From Lycium barbarum (lineage: Eukaryota; Streptophyta; Magnoliopsida; Solanales; Solanaceae), in contig NC_083344.1 in the NCBI RefSeq assembly GCF_019175385.1, positions 62,496,782 through 62,560,781 on the forward strand: a stretch of DNA of 64,000 bases, given 5' to 3'. The translations under genes were made by a program, and so were the position numbers. Positions within the stretch are counted from its first letter, which is position 1. Each line of letters begins with the position of its first letter. Below are positions 12,805-24,004 of the stretch, piece after piece. The notes under the pieces are model-generated. The model made no database searches and was not told the origin of the DNA. It was given only the letters and a program-made list of their open reading frames with translations.

Positions 12805-14047
12805 TGATGTGGCGTGATTTTACACCACAATCGATGCTTTTTAACTATAAGTTTTACTTGTTTTTAAGCAAGTCTATGTCATTTTACGTAGTTTTTGTCA
12901 TGTTTCAGGTAATACGAGGTCCCTAGAGCCTAAGTGTGGAAAACAAGCAAAAAAGCTGCAAAACTGGAAATAACTGGAAGTTCTGGAAAATACCGTGGAC
13001 AAATACTCTGCTCGATCGCGCCCACGCGGGAATTTCACTCCACGTGTTCGCGCTGGAATGTAACGCGACTGCGCCTATGCGCATTATTAATTCCACGCGG
13101 TCGCGCAGTATCGATACGCGATCGCGATGAAGGGAGCAGGGGAGCTGACGTCGTGCACGCGATCGCGCAGACACATGGCGCGATCGCGTTGAAGAATTTT
13201 CGGCATTTTCGACCAGAACTCGGATTTTGACGATGTCTTCCATTCCAGTTCATATAAATAGAAAACTAGGGCAAAATATTAGATATCTTTGGCAGCTTGG
13301 AGGCTAGGGTTCCTACAAAAATGTTCTCTCTTCTTTTTAATCCTTGTTGATGGAAATCTCTTGGTGACAATTAAGATTGATACTCTTGTTGTGCTTATTT
13401 ATTCATTTGCATTGTTCTTAATCAAGTAAGTTTTTGCTATTTTAATTATTCTTGTTCATGAATGTTTTCAATGGAATAGCTAACCTTTGAACTCGCCCAT
13501 TTACTTTGTTTGAAACTTGGAAGAGGAAGAACGGGGTTGGGATAGAATAATTAACATAAATTTGGGGCGTTAACCCTCATCTAATGGAAGTTGACCTAGG
13601 AATAGGCAATACCACTTGTAGCCATATTCGGGTGTTCTTAATGCTCCTAATTGCTTGAGGGATCTTCAATTGGGTAGTCTAGTTAATCTTCGGAAGAAGT
13701 TAATTTAGAGTAATTATCCGAGGCTAAATAACATAAACTTGCTATTATTTATAATTCGTGAAATAGATTGGATCGTTACTTGAGAAGTAGTTTCCTTTAT
13801 TCCATTCTTGTTGCCATTGATCAATTTACTTGCTTTCTAGATTAGAATTTATATTTCCATATTTTATCAAAACCTTATCAAAAACCACCATTGATGCGTT
13901 CGGACATAGCTATTGTTAGTGATAATTCCTAATCTGCTTAAATCGCCTACATATTGTTCTCTGTGGGATTCGACCCCAACCTTGTTGGGTTACTATATTT
14001 GACAACGTCCGCGTTATACCATTAATAGGTGTAATTTGAGCGTATCA
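12805..14047 (+). mobile_element. Terminal full LTR of the Athila-like array
   Basis: This is the only complete LTR of the array, 1,243 bp. It shares its first ~1 kb with each unit and then continues through about 240 bp absent from the units (13806-14047), ending GTGTAATTTGAGCGTATCA. That tail contains the conserved GTGGGATTCGACCCC stretch at about 13963-13977. It opens with an imperfect terminal hairpin (GTGGCGTG / TACACCAC). Confidence 0.85.
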
Positions 14048-14650
14048 CTTCACACCCTTGGTTCCATGGATTTCATGTAGTTGACCACTAGTTTCCCTTA
14101 AATTCTTGTGGATGAAATGTTTGGAATGTTCTAGAGTCCTCTTGAGTTGTGTCGATGAGAAATGAAATGAAAATGAATGAAAAGAGTCCCTTATATTAAT
14201 CACAAAATCTGATTTTTAATGAACAGTAGTCGGGTGCACAGTGGCCGTAAACCCAGTTTACAGGCCGTATTCTGTTTTACGGTCCGTCCTTTGCGACCGT
14301 ATTTAAGCATATCAGAGACAGAAAGGTTTGCTGTAGTCATGGTGGTTTACGGTCACATGTTACGGGACGTATTTCAATTTACGGTCCGTATTCTGAGTCG
14401 TATTTTACCATTTCAACATTTGACAGAAAGATGAAGTTTTGATAGTTGGAAGACGATGGCACTTTACGGTCCGTAAATCACTTTACGGCCGCATTCTGTT
14501 TTACGACCACTGGGCCGAAATGCAAATCTGCAACCTTCGCGTTTTCAAAACTCATGGGTAGTCTTTCCCTTCTTAGTATAACATCGTACACTCATACTCT
14601 TCGTTGGTCTACTCGTTGTACGTTCACGGAGAAATTTTCGAGGTGTAACA

Positions 14651-14687
14651 TTCTTCCCCACTTTGGAGCATTCGTCCTCGAATGTTA
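14651..14687 (-). promoter_or_regulatory. Element A polypurine tract and upstream hairpin
   Basis: On the minus strand the sequence reads a hairpin (CATTCG-AGGA-CGAATG) followed by a purine-rich run ending directly at the TGTTACACC start of the 3' LTR. The polypurine tract primes plus-strand DNA synthesis. The same hairpin precedes the polypurine tract of C, E and F. 14688-14851 shows no other feature. Confidence 0.75.
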
Positions 14688-14851
14688 AACAGTCGGGATT
14701 CTACGAATATTTCGCCAGAGTTTCCCTTGTAATTTGGCACTACCAACCTGTCACAACAAGCCATAATATCATCGCCTCACAGGGCTAAATCACAACATCG
14801 ACATATCTGTGGCCACACACGACCAAAAGCATGAAAATAAACATACATACC

Positions 14852-15973
14852 TTATATCGCTGGTGCTTTATCTTGAATCTCTCCTGGGGGTCGAAATAAA
14901 TGCGGATACCTAGACTTCATATTATCTTCTGCTTCCCAAGTCATTTCTTCCCGATTGTTGTTTCGCCATAAGACTTTGACTGAAGCTACCTCTTTATTTT
15001 GGAGTCTTCGTACTTGCCTGTCTAAAATAGCGATAGGCACCTCTTCATGGGTTAGCTTTTCCGTCACTTGCACATCATCTATCGGGACAATCTTTGTAGG
15101 ATCTCCAATATACTTGCGGAGCATCGAAACGTGGAAGACTGGATGGGCTGATTCAAGCTCTGAAGGCAAATCCAGTTCATAGGCTACATGACCCACCTTA
15201 CGGATAATTTTATAGGGTCCAATGTATCTAGGACTTAGCATCCCTTTCTTACCAAATCTCATCACCCCTTTCATTGGCGATACTTTCAAAAATACCCAAT
15301 CACCAACTTGGAATTCCAAGTCTCGTCGGCGATTGTCCGCATAAGACTTTTGGCGACTTTGGGCTATCAACAATCGATCTCGGATCACCTTAACTTTTTC
15401 CAGCGCTTGTTGAATTAATTCAGGGCCTACTAGTTGTGCTTCTCCTATTTCAAACCATCCGATTGGGGATCTACATTTCCTTCCATATAAAGCTTCATAT
15501 GGAGCCATTTGAATACTGGAATGATGGCTGTTATTATACGCAAATTCGATTAGCGGCAAATGATCGTCCCAACTTCCACCGAAATCCAGCACACATGCTC
15601 GTAGCATATCTTCCAAGGTCTGGATAGTACGCTCGGACTGTCCGTCAGTCTGCGGATGAAATTTCGTGCTAAGCTTCACTGGAGTGCCTAGACCTTTTTG
15701 GAAGGACTTCCAAAACTTGGCTGTAAACTGTGCTCCTCTATCTGTTATAATAGATAATGGTATACCATGGAGTCACACAATTTCCTTGAGATACAACTTC
15801 GCATAGTCTTCTGATATGTACGTGGTTCTAACTGGAAGAAAATGTGCTTCTTTTGTGAGCCTGTCCACAATTACCCATATCGAATCATACTTGCCTCGAG
15901 AACGGGGTAATCCTACAACAAAATCCATGTTGATCACTTCCCATTTCCATGTAGGGATTTCCATTGCTTGCAA
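14852..15973 (-). pseudogene. Element A integrase core and chromodomain-like tail
   Basis: 15973-15773 encodes the start of the integrase core, including NMDFVVGLP with the first catalytic Asp and VDRLTKEAHFLP. It ends at a TGA where sister elements have Arg (CGA-to-TGA). The frame then continues to 14852, carrying [12 protein letters not shown] with the catalytic Glu, then [27 protein letters not shown] and the tail [31 protein letters not shown]. That tail is a chromodomain-type module thought to guide integration to heterochromatin. The integrase inserts the cDNA into chromosomes. As read it is broken. Confidence 0.88.
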
Positions 15974-16024
15974 TAATCCTCCTGGCTTCTGATGTTCAAC
16001 TTTTACTTGTTGGCAATTTGGGCA

Positions 16025-17206
16025 CTATGCTACAAATTCTGCTATGTCTCTCTTCATGCCATCCCACCAATATATTAACTTGAGATCATGATACATTTTG
16101 GTCGCACCTGGATGAATGGAATACTGAGAATAATGTGGTTCCTCTAGAATTCGTCGGCGCAATTCTGCTACATTCAGCACACATAATCTTCCTCGGTACC
16201 TAAGAATCCCATCAATAGAAACTTCAAATGGAGCCTTCTCCTTTTCATGAGATAGGTCTCTGTAATGGCACAATTGGGAGTCTCCATATTGTCGGTTCTT
16301 CACTTCTATGTCCAAGGACGAAGTTGTGGGATTGCTGATACTAATCCCCACATTACCCGAATCTATTACACGTACCCCAAGACTAGCTAGTTGGCGGAGC
16401 TCATGAACCATCTCTTTCTTTTCTGGAGGGACTTCACATAGACTGCCCATTGATCGGCGGCTAAGCGCATCGGCTACTACATTCGCTTTTTCGGGGTGAT
16501 ACAAAATGTCCACATCATAATCCTTCAATAATTCTAACCACCGCCTCTGCCGCAAGTTCAACTCCTTCTGCTTGAAAATGTACTGAAGGCTTTTTTGATC
16601 TATATAGATATCAACATGCACACCATACAAATAATGCCTCCATATTTTTAAGGCATGAATGACCGCAGCCAATTCGAGATCATGAGTTGGATAATTCTTT
16701 TCATGTTTCCGTAATTGTCTTGAAGCATATGCAATAACCTTCCCATGCTGCATCAATACGCATCGTAATACGACACCGGAAGCATCACAATATACCACGT
16801 AGCCATCTGACCCTTCGGGAAGTGTTAAGACCGGAGCTGAGGTCAATCTGCCTTTCAACTCTTGGAAGCTGCGCTCACAAGCATCATTCCACTGAAATTT
16901 GGCTGACTTCTGGTTTAGCTTCGTCAATGGGGCTGAAATAGATGAAAAACCCTCTACGAATCTTCTGTAGTATCCTGCCAAACCTAGAAAACTACGAACT
17001 TCTGTAGGCGTTATAGGTCCTGGCCAAGTCTTCACAGCTTCAATTTTGTGAGTGTCGACTCGAACGCCATCATTTGAAATGACATGGCCCAGAAATGTTA
17101 CAGAATTCAGCCAAAACTCACACTTTGAAAATTTTGCATACAACTCTCGGGCTCGAAGAATACCAAGAACAATTCGCAATGATCTGCATGTTCTGATTCT
17201 GTGCAA
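16025..17206 (-). pseudogene. Element A RT thumb, RNase H and integrase N-terminus
   Basis: The frame contains the connection region ([20 protein letters not shown], then [21 protein letters not shown]) and the RNase H (YCDASG.., [36 protein letters not shown]). It ends in the HHCC zinc region of the integrase, at a TAG in the Cys-X2-Cys motif (EFVA*CPNC, CAG-to-TAG). Asp is replaced in the RNase H tyr-Thr-Asp block (IDQKSL where sisters have TDHKSL). Its first residues are out of frame with the rest, because a frameshift lies near 17150. Confidence 0.88.
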
Positions 17207-18277
17207 GAATACACCAGGATATCATCAATAAATACTATTACAAATAAATCCAAGAGTGTCCTGAACACATTATTCATCAAGTTCATAAACACGGCCGGAG
17301 CATTAGTCAACCCAAACGACATCACTCGGAATTCATAGTGACCATATCTCGTTCTGAAGCCCGTCTTGGGAATATCCGCTTCTCTAACCCTCACCTGATG
17401 GTAACCCGATCTCAAATCTATTTTTCAAAACCATTTGGCACCCTGTAGCTGATCAAATAAATCATCTCGGAAGAGGATATTTGTTCTTTATCGTCACTTT
17501 ATTCAATTTCCTGTAGTCGATACACATTCGTAGAGATCCGTATTTCTTTCTTACAAACAAGACCGGTGCTCCCGACGGCGATGAACTGGGCCTAATAAAC
17601 CCCTTTTCAAGCAAGTCTTTCAACTGCGCCTTTAACTCTTTTAATTCCACCGGATCCATTCGATAAGGAGGAATAGAAATAGGCTTGGTGTCTGGCAACA
17701 CATCAATAGCAAAATCTATTTCTCTTTCTAGAGGAAGACCTGGAAGCTCATCAGGAAATACATCTGGGAATTCATTCACAACCGGAACTGATTGGAAAGT
17801 TGGCGGCATTGCCTCGGTGTCATGAACCCGAACTAAATGATAAATATAACCCTTGGCTATCATTTTCCTCGCTTTAAGGTAGGAAATAAACCTACCCTTC
17901 GGAGATGCTGCATTACCCTTCCATTCAAGTACGGGCTCTCCCGGGAATTGGAATCGAACCACTTTTGTGAGGCAATCAACATTTGCATAACACGAGGCCA
18001 ACCAATCCATACCCATGATTACATCGAAATCTATCATTTTCAGCTCGATCAAATCAGCTTTGGTCTGACGATCACATATCACAATGACACAATTTTTGTA
18101 CACTTTCCTTGCTATCACGGGATCACCAACTGGAGTGAGTACCTCAAAAGGTTTAATTAACTCGGGTCTCCCCCCAATACAACCAGCAACATATGCAGTA
18201 ATATAAGAAAGAGTAGAACCGGGATCTATCAATGCGTACAGATCACGGGAGAATATAGACAATATACCTGTAACCAC
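17107..18277 (-). pseudogene. Element A protease and reverse transcriptase
   Basis: 18277-17462 carries the protease with active site [11 protein letters not shown], the [11 protein letters not shown] block, and the RT fingers ([46 protein letters not shown]). A frameshift follows at about 17460. 17415-17107 carries the palm, [30 protein letters not shown] and the catalytic FIDDILVY. The protease matures the polyprotein and the RT copies the RNA genome. The LIDPGS active site is shared by all Tekay copies here. Confidence 0.9.
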
Positions 18278-18448
18278 ATTCGGGGAGGACTCGAGATCTT
18301 GCCGTCCGGCTAAAGCATATACACGGGGCTGAGTGGCACCTAAAGTAGATGCTGCCCCTCTGCCTCTACCTCAGCCTGCTGACATCTGGGGAATCTGTCC
18401 TGCCGGGCGTGCTGAGGAAGAACCAGCTGCCGAGCCTATAGGCTGAAC

Positions 18449-19642
18449 TCAAAATCTGCCACTCATCGACGGGCAATCTCTCATCATGTGCCCCACCTGG
18501 CCACAAGTATAATAAGTGTCTGAACCCTGGCGGCACTGTTTGTAATGCAATCTACCGCACTGGCTGCATCGCGGTACTGGACGTCTCCTCTGGCTATAAT
18601 CTTCCCTGATTTGGGAGTCTGGGGCCCTCGAGCTCTGACCCTGTCCTGAGCGGAAGGAGCGATCAAATCTCCTACCTGCAACTCGGGGAGGTGCACCGGT
18701 CACCGACTGGCCTGAGTAACCAGAATATGTCTGCCTTGATCCCCCTCTATAACCACTATCTGCTCCCATAGATCTAACCCTCTTGCCTTGCCTTCATTCA
18801 CCATCGCGGTCACTTCTTGGTGGTTGTTGTCGCCCCTCTAAATTCTGAGCATGGGCCTATATTCGGGAAAAATCCATCCCGTTTTGCAAGAAAGCCGTCA
18901 AATAATCTTTGAATAAATGTGGCCCTAGGCCACTTACAAATCTATGTACCCGGTCTCCCATGTCGGCCACAATAGCCGGGGCATATCTAGCCAAAGAATT
19001 AAATTGCATGTTGTACTCCCGGGCACTTATATTTCCTTGCCTCAGATTTAGAAATCTATCTGCTCTAGCTCGGCGGACCTCGGGTGGCAAATAGTGACGA
19101 ATAAAAGCATCAACAAATTCTTGCAAAATCGGAGGAGGCGCATTTTCTCCTCTTGATAATACCCAATTGTTGTACCACAAAACAGCCACATCCCGGAGTC
19201 TATAAGATGCCAACTCCACGGATTCAGTTTCGGAGGCATGGACAATCTTCAATGTCCTCAACACCTCATCTATGAAACCTTGCGGGTCTTCATCCGGCTT
19301 TGACCCGAAAAACTCCGGAGGATTTAGACTCATGAAATCACGGGCTTTAGTACTTGCTGCCCGATCACTTGAACTCGCACTATGTCGTTGTGCCTGTGCG
19401 GCGACCAATTGCGTCAATAAATGGATGGCCTCGGTCATTTGTTGACCCGAAGCAACCGGTGGGGGAATTGGAGCTGGGGCTCGTCCTTGCTCTTTCACAT
19501 TAGGCGGGGTAGATGAAGTATTAGACAAGGCCTCATTATGTGATTCGCCTTCTTCTATGTTCATCGGAGGCTCTCTTTCTACCTGCCTCTTTGTCGTAGC
19601 CTTGCCCTTCTGGGCGGCTGTAGCCTTCCCCTTTGGCGGCAT
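18449..19642 (-). pseudogene. Element A gag (nucleocapsid)
   Basis: The start chosen is the ATG at 19640-19642 ([14 protein letters not shown]), which is conserved in E and F and lies one base after a TTTCAG. The capsid-like core (EFFGSKPDEDPQGFIDE.., [36 protein letters not shown]) is the plant retrotransposon gag domain. A CAG-to-TAG stop at 18857-18859 ends the first part. 18769-18449 carries the tail with CSQCGRLHYKQC and a zinc knuckle whose first Cys is Tyr (YYTCGQVGHMMRDC). Gag packages the RNA. Confidence 0.88.
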
Positions 19643-19830
19643 TCTGAAATCACAACACACTATTAGGGAGGATAAAGTCTTATACATGGCTCTATCGCAC
19701 GATCTCATGAGAAGAAGAATGGTCATTTTTCCTAACTGCCCTGTAGAATCTTATTTATTGATGTGGCGCGCATCACACCATAAACAAGACTCTACTAGAC
19801 ACGGTTCGTAGACACTTCCTAGGACGAACT

Positions 19831-19842
19831 GCTCTAATACCA
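19831..19842 (-). other. Primer-binding site of element A
   Basis: The plus strand reads GCTCTAATACCA, one substitution from the perfect reverse complement of TGGTATCAGAGC. It is four bases from the 5' LTR at 19847. Confidence 0.85.
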
Positions 19843-19846
19843 CTTT

Positions 19847-22252
19847 TTTCACGACCCAGCTAGGGGCCGTGACGGGTACCCGGGGCTAGCCACCGAGCAC
19901 CACTTGTGCTACTACTTTTCTTGATCATTTAATGGTCTTTTATGAGTTTTATACTTAAATTGTAGGAAAATCATATTTTATATGGAAACATAAATACTCT
20001 TTAAATACATTTGCCTCTCGGCCATCAAAATAATATATACATATAATAGCATCTCGTGAGACCATCTAACCCAACTGCGCATCTACGGGCCTCTACTGGA
20101 GTGCTAAGCATAAGGATGGGACAGGACCCCGTCATGCCCAAAAATACATATGCATGAATATACACAAAAGAATCGTCATAAGCACCTCCGAACAAAGGAG
20201 TGCTTTCAATCAGCTGACGGCTACTGCTGGTCTGGGTCGAGCTCTCCTCCCTATCTACCTGTGGGCATGATCACAGCGTCCAAAGAAAACGGACGTCAAC
20301 ACGAATATTGTACTGAGTATGAGAGGCATAAACAATGAAATAGAACAACGACATAAAGGAAATATCAGTATGGAACATCTATATCTAACTATCATATATA
20401 AAAGAATTAAGCCATGCTGTCTTACTCATACTCATCACCATATCATGTATGTATAATGTATAAGATACCCGCTCATATAGGTGTGGTATAGTAATGTATA
20501 AGCTGCCCGTCCATATCAGATCGGTGTGATAATCATAACATGAGCCTGCGTCAAGGCCTCCCGCGTCCGGGGTATCATCTCATGCCGCCCACTAGTGGTC
20601 TCTGCCCATGCCATTTGGCCATGGTGTATCGTATAGCTGCTCGCCTTAGCGGTGATTGCCCGGCCAACTAGGCGCGGTGTTATATCATCATCATACATAC
20701 TCATCATAATAGGCTTATCGTAACAAAATTATCATAATACATGCATAGGGTTTATAACCAACTTTACTCTATCGGGGTGACGTAAGGTCGTGATCCCCTG
20801 ATTTTATTATGGAGCAATTACCGACATCCTGCTTCACCTTGAAGGAACTAACGTATAAGGTGAGTGTGACCAATAAATAACATCATGCCATTTTAAGATC
20901 ATCATATCATATCTCTTATCTTATATTACCACTCATGGATATAGGCTTTTAGCTTTCCGGAATATAGGGACTCATGAGGAGGAGGAAAATTATGCTATGA
21001 GATTCATGCCATTAGGAAGAAGGGACTAGCCTTACATACCTTTGAAGTTTAACTATGCTATCGTTCGCTTGTTCTCCTTCGATATCGCGTTTCTACCTTC
21101 AAAAGAGAATTCACATTTACGTTAGTTAATCGACTATAAGAACGCGCTACTATTTCTAGGGAAAATTGGGCGGCACTTCCTTTGTTTATACTACTTTTCC
21201 CATATTCTATATTAAACTCCCAAACGCTCACAACAACGTTCACAATATTGTATTCAACAATCGTCATTTATCCACATTTTCCACATTCCACCATTTTTCT
21301 CTAATATCTCCACATTTATGGGTGTTAGCTCATCATCACATTTTCTCATACATCACACCTATTTCATGATCTACACGTCATTTATAACATATTTATACTC
21401 CAAACTCATCGACATTCATAATGCAATCCAACTATCATTCAACTATGGCACTATTCACATTTTGTGACCCGTTTACTACACTCTTCTAATCCATGTGTTT
21501 CAATGTATTAATGCTTCAATCATCATGAGAAGGTCATCAAACTTACCTTGGGTAGTGTTGGAACAAGCCTTGAGCAACAACACTCTTTTATGCTAAAAAC
21601 CCTATTTCACTTCCTTTGCAATTTCTTGGTGTAGATGATCTTTGATGAGCTTCACACCCTTGGTTCCATGGATTTCATGTAGTTTACCACTAGTTTCCCT
21701 TAAATTCTTGTGGATGAAATGTTTGGAATGTTCGAGATTCCTCTTGAGTTGTGTAGATGAGAAATGAAATGAAAATGAATGAAAAGAGTCCCTTAAATTA
21801 ATCACAAAATCTGATTTTTAATGAACAGTAGTCGAGTGCACAGTGGCCGTAAACCCAGTTTACGGGTCGTATTCTGGTTTACGGTCCGTCCTTTACAACC
21901 GTATTTAAGCATATTAGAGACAGAAAGGTTTGCTGTAGTCATGGTGGTTTACGGTCACAGTTTACGGGCCATATTTCAATTTACGGTCCGTATTCTGAGT
22001 CGTATTTTACCATTTCAACATTTGACAGAAAGTTGAAGTTTTGATAGTTGGAAGACGATGGCACTTTATAGTCCGTAAATCACTTTACGGCCGTATTCTG
22101 TTTTACGACCACTGGGCCGAAATGCAAATCTGCAACCTTCGCGTTTTCAAAACTCATGGGTAGTCTTTCCCTTCTTAGTAGAACATCGTACACTCATACT
22201 CTTCGTTGGTCTAGTCGTTGTACATTCATGGAGAAATTTCCGAGGTGTAACA
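19847..22252 (-). mobile_element. 5' LTR of element A
   Basis: This LTR is 2,406 bp and colinear with the reassembled 3' LTR. Its first base pair is mutated (TTTCACGACCC instead of TGTCACGACCC). It shows the same leader features: a minus-strand donor GTAAG at 21542-21546, an exon-like segment 21040-21092 (53 nt), and a double hairpin at 20277-20316. Repeated ACGGTCCGT-type sites lie in its U3 near 21880-22100. Confidence 0.9.
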
Positions 22253-22746
22253 GAATTTTTGCAAGAAAGTGTAAATTTCATATCTCTCAATTTCGTTGAG
22301 GTAAATGGCTATAATCATGTCAACTATAAAAGCAGCAAAATCATCGAGGAGTTCTTAAGAAGACATGAATTGATCTCCAACCTTAATACAAAGGTACATG
22401 AATTTAATTTATTTGAAGGTTTCCAAGGCACTAACTCAGATGTTGCATGCAAACACCACAAAGACATGGGAGTGTTCAAGTTTTCTGATCATGCCTTAAA
22501 TATTGAAGATCAATTGAATGTGATATGTTTGAGAAATTATGGTATAAAGTTACTATCGAGAAAGTGGGATGTAGTTCGGCCACATGCAAAGCTTTCTTAC
22601 ATCACGATGAAGCCCTATGACAAGCTAGAAAAATGCAACTTAGAGCCTGGTGAGTATAACTGTACCCAATATTTTTTGTTGCTAATCTTACGTCATTTAT
22701 GGAGTCTTTAGACTTGAGAATGAGTCTTTCTCAACAAGGGAAGAAT
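22253..22746 (+). pseudogene. Element X internal remnant, unrecognised ORF
   Basis: An open stretch (22259-22711, 150 codons) continues the reading of X across the excised A insertion (..KVEFLQESVNF..). I recognise no domain in it. It is followed by a stop and then by GACTTGAGAATGAGTCTTTC, the kind of sequence that precedes the polypurine tract in plant gypsy elements, and a purine run AAGGGAAGAA at 22737-22746. It may be a non-pol gene, a captured sequence or a decayed remnant. Confidence 0.4.
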
Positions 22747-22969
22747 GATGAAAGATGAAAAAGATCAAGAAATCCAAGAAAACCAAAAAACACAAGATTG
22801 AAATTCAAGAAAAAGAAAAGTCCAAGAAGCTCAAGTTTGAAGATTATTTCCAATTCTTGTTTCTTGAATCCTTTTCTAAATAGTTTTCTTGTTTCTTGTT
22901 TTATATTTTAGTAGGATTTAATTTCCTATCATTAGTAGCACTTTTATCCTAGTTCTAGTAGGATTCAGT
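22747..22969 (+). mobile_element. Possible 3' LTR start of element X
   Basis: The sequence after the purine run starts TGATGAAAG and is A-rich (repeated CAAGAAA), then has GTAGGATTTAATTTCC-like text. No second copy of it is in the window. It is cut at 22969 by LTR B. Confidence 0.3.
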
Positions 22970-23525
22970 TGTCACGACCCAACCAGAGGGCCATGACGGG
23001 CACCCAGAGCTAACCTACCGAGTACCTCTAAGCGTACACCTCATAATCATTTCTGGATGGAACCCAAAGGTAGCTCATGGTTGTCATAACCTGTAAGGAC
23101 ATATATCACAGCTTAACAGTGCAGCTCTATATAATCATCAACAATTATGCCCATCATCACCGGTCGACAGGGCTACCAGTATATTATAAAATAATATGAA
23201 CCGGTGGAGCTATACAACATCTAACTATACACACATGCCTACGAGCCTCTACATAGAATGAAAATGATCATAAGGACCAATACCAAATAGACTGCAGCTC
23301 CGAAGTAAGTGGAGTACTCCTCAGTATCCACTGATAGAACACCTACAAGTCTGATCCGTCTCCCTGCCTACCTGCGGGCATGAGCGCAGCGTCCACAAAA
23401 AGGAGGCATCAGTTTGAATAATGTACTTAGTATGTAAGGCATGAATAACAACATAATGTAGATACGAAAGGTAACATGGAATAAGAGAGATAACCTGTAC
23501 ATTTTAAAAATCATATGTAAGTAAG

Positions 23526-23527
<2 letters not shown>

Positions 23528-23582
<55 letters not shown>
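23528..23582. repeat. (AT)n microsatellite
   Basis: About 27 uninterrupted AT dinucleotides lie inside LTR B. The purity suggests recent expansion. Confidence 0.95.
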
Positions 23583-23586
<4 letters not shown>

Positions 23587-23589
23587 AGT

Positions 23590-23797
23590 GTTAGTGTTGC
23601 GGAACGTGCAACCCGATCCTTAAATGTTAGTACCGTGGAACGTCCAGCCTGATCCATAAATATAGTGTTGCAGAATGTGCAGCCCGATCCATATATGTTA
23701 GTGGCGAGGAACGTACGGCCCAATCCATAAATATGTTATATTGCGGCGGAACGAACAGCTCGATCCATAAATATCATATGTTAGTGCCGAGGAACGT
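23590..23797. repeat. GGAACGT..CCCGATCCATAAATAT minisatellite
   Basis: Five to six diverged units of about 35-50 bp repeat the pattern GGAACGTRCAGCCCGATCC followed by ATAAATAT and TTAGTG. It is the counterpart of the stem-forming minisatellites at the same place in LTRs A and C. Confidence 0.75.
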
Positions 23798-24004
23798 TGA
23801 TGTGCCGTGAATTTCGGCACATTTTAAGCATTTGTCACTAGAAGTGTTGCTTGTTTTTAAGTGTTTTTCCATCGTTTCTTATGTTATTTTGGTATTTTGT
23901 AGGGTTTGTTGACTAAGGAACGGAAATGATAAGAAATGTTGAAAAACGGACAACTTGGAGCAAAAAGGACGGTCCGTAACTCGAGTTACGGACCGTAACG
24001 TGAT
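23798..24004 (+). mobile_element. Athila-like LTR start, truncated
   Basis: It opens TGATGTGCCGTG and shares the phrase GCTTGTTTTTAAG with the array LTR start. The first 25 bases form a 7-bp hairpin (TGTGCCG / CGGCACA). It contains a perfect 28-bp palindrome at 23969-23996 centred on TCGA with arms ACGGTCCGTAAC. Its right edge, where the pol fragment begins, is approximate. Confidence 0.6.

Larger units (their letters stand above)
4658..14047 (+). mobile_element. Athila-like insertion made of tandem LTR-3'UTR units
   Basis: The insertion opens TGATGTGGCG and closes AGCGTATCA, and is flanked by perfect 5-bp duplicates CTTCA (4653-4657 and 14048-14052). The host LTR reads uninterrupted at the same point in its sister copy near 21652. 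The contents are three 2.71-2.72-kb units and a terminal 1,243-bp LTR. The terminal LTR ends in the sequence type typical of Athila/Tat LTRs (GTGGGATTCGACCCC). No gag or pol is present, so it depends on other elements or is dead. The transcript direction is taken as rightward because an AGTTGGGGGTG polypurine tract precedes each LTR start. Confidence 0.85.
2850..14650 (-). mobile_element. 3' LTR of element A, split by an Athila-like insertion
   Basis: The LTR occupies 2850-4657 and 14053-14650, interrupted by the insertion at 4658-14047 and one CTTCA duplicate (14048-14052). On the plus strand it runs from TGTCACGACCC to GGTGTAACA and aligns end to end with the copy at 19847-22252. It contains the 53-nt exon-like segment (4044-4096), the double hairpin (3281-3320), stem-forming minisatellite units near 3470-3530, and U3 ACGGTCCGT motifs at 14279, 14381 and 14466. 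Confidence 0.9.
2850..22252 (-). mobile_element. Element A: Tekay-type chromovirus, decayed
   Basis: This is a leftward Ty3/gypsy element with both LTRs, a primer site, gag, protease, reverse transcriptase, RNase H, integrase and a chromodomain-like tail. Both LTRs are 2,406 bp once the nested insertion is removed from the left one. The element sits in X with a near-perfect target duplication (GAATC/GAATT). Its polyprotein carries several stops and frameshifts, and two stops arise from CAG-to-TAG and one from CGA-to-TGA changes, as expected from cytosine deamination of methylated repeats. It cannot be autonomous as read. Confidence 0.9.
22970..23797 (-). mobile_element. LTR B, truncated Tekay-type LTR
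   Basis: The plus strand opens TGTCACGACCCAACC, the 3' end of a leftward Tekay LTR. It contains the conserved hairpin region GCGTCC..GGAGGC (23389-23407) after TGCGGGCATGAGCGC. It then runs into an AT microsatellite and a GGAACGT minisatellite, and ends at 23797 where an Athila-like LTR begins. No internal region remains. Confidence 0.7.

Noticed and set aside
14219..14688. Short plus-strand frames in the A U3
   Set aside because: They run antisense to the element through ACGGTCCGT repeats, with no homology; they are chance frames.
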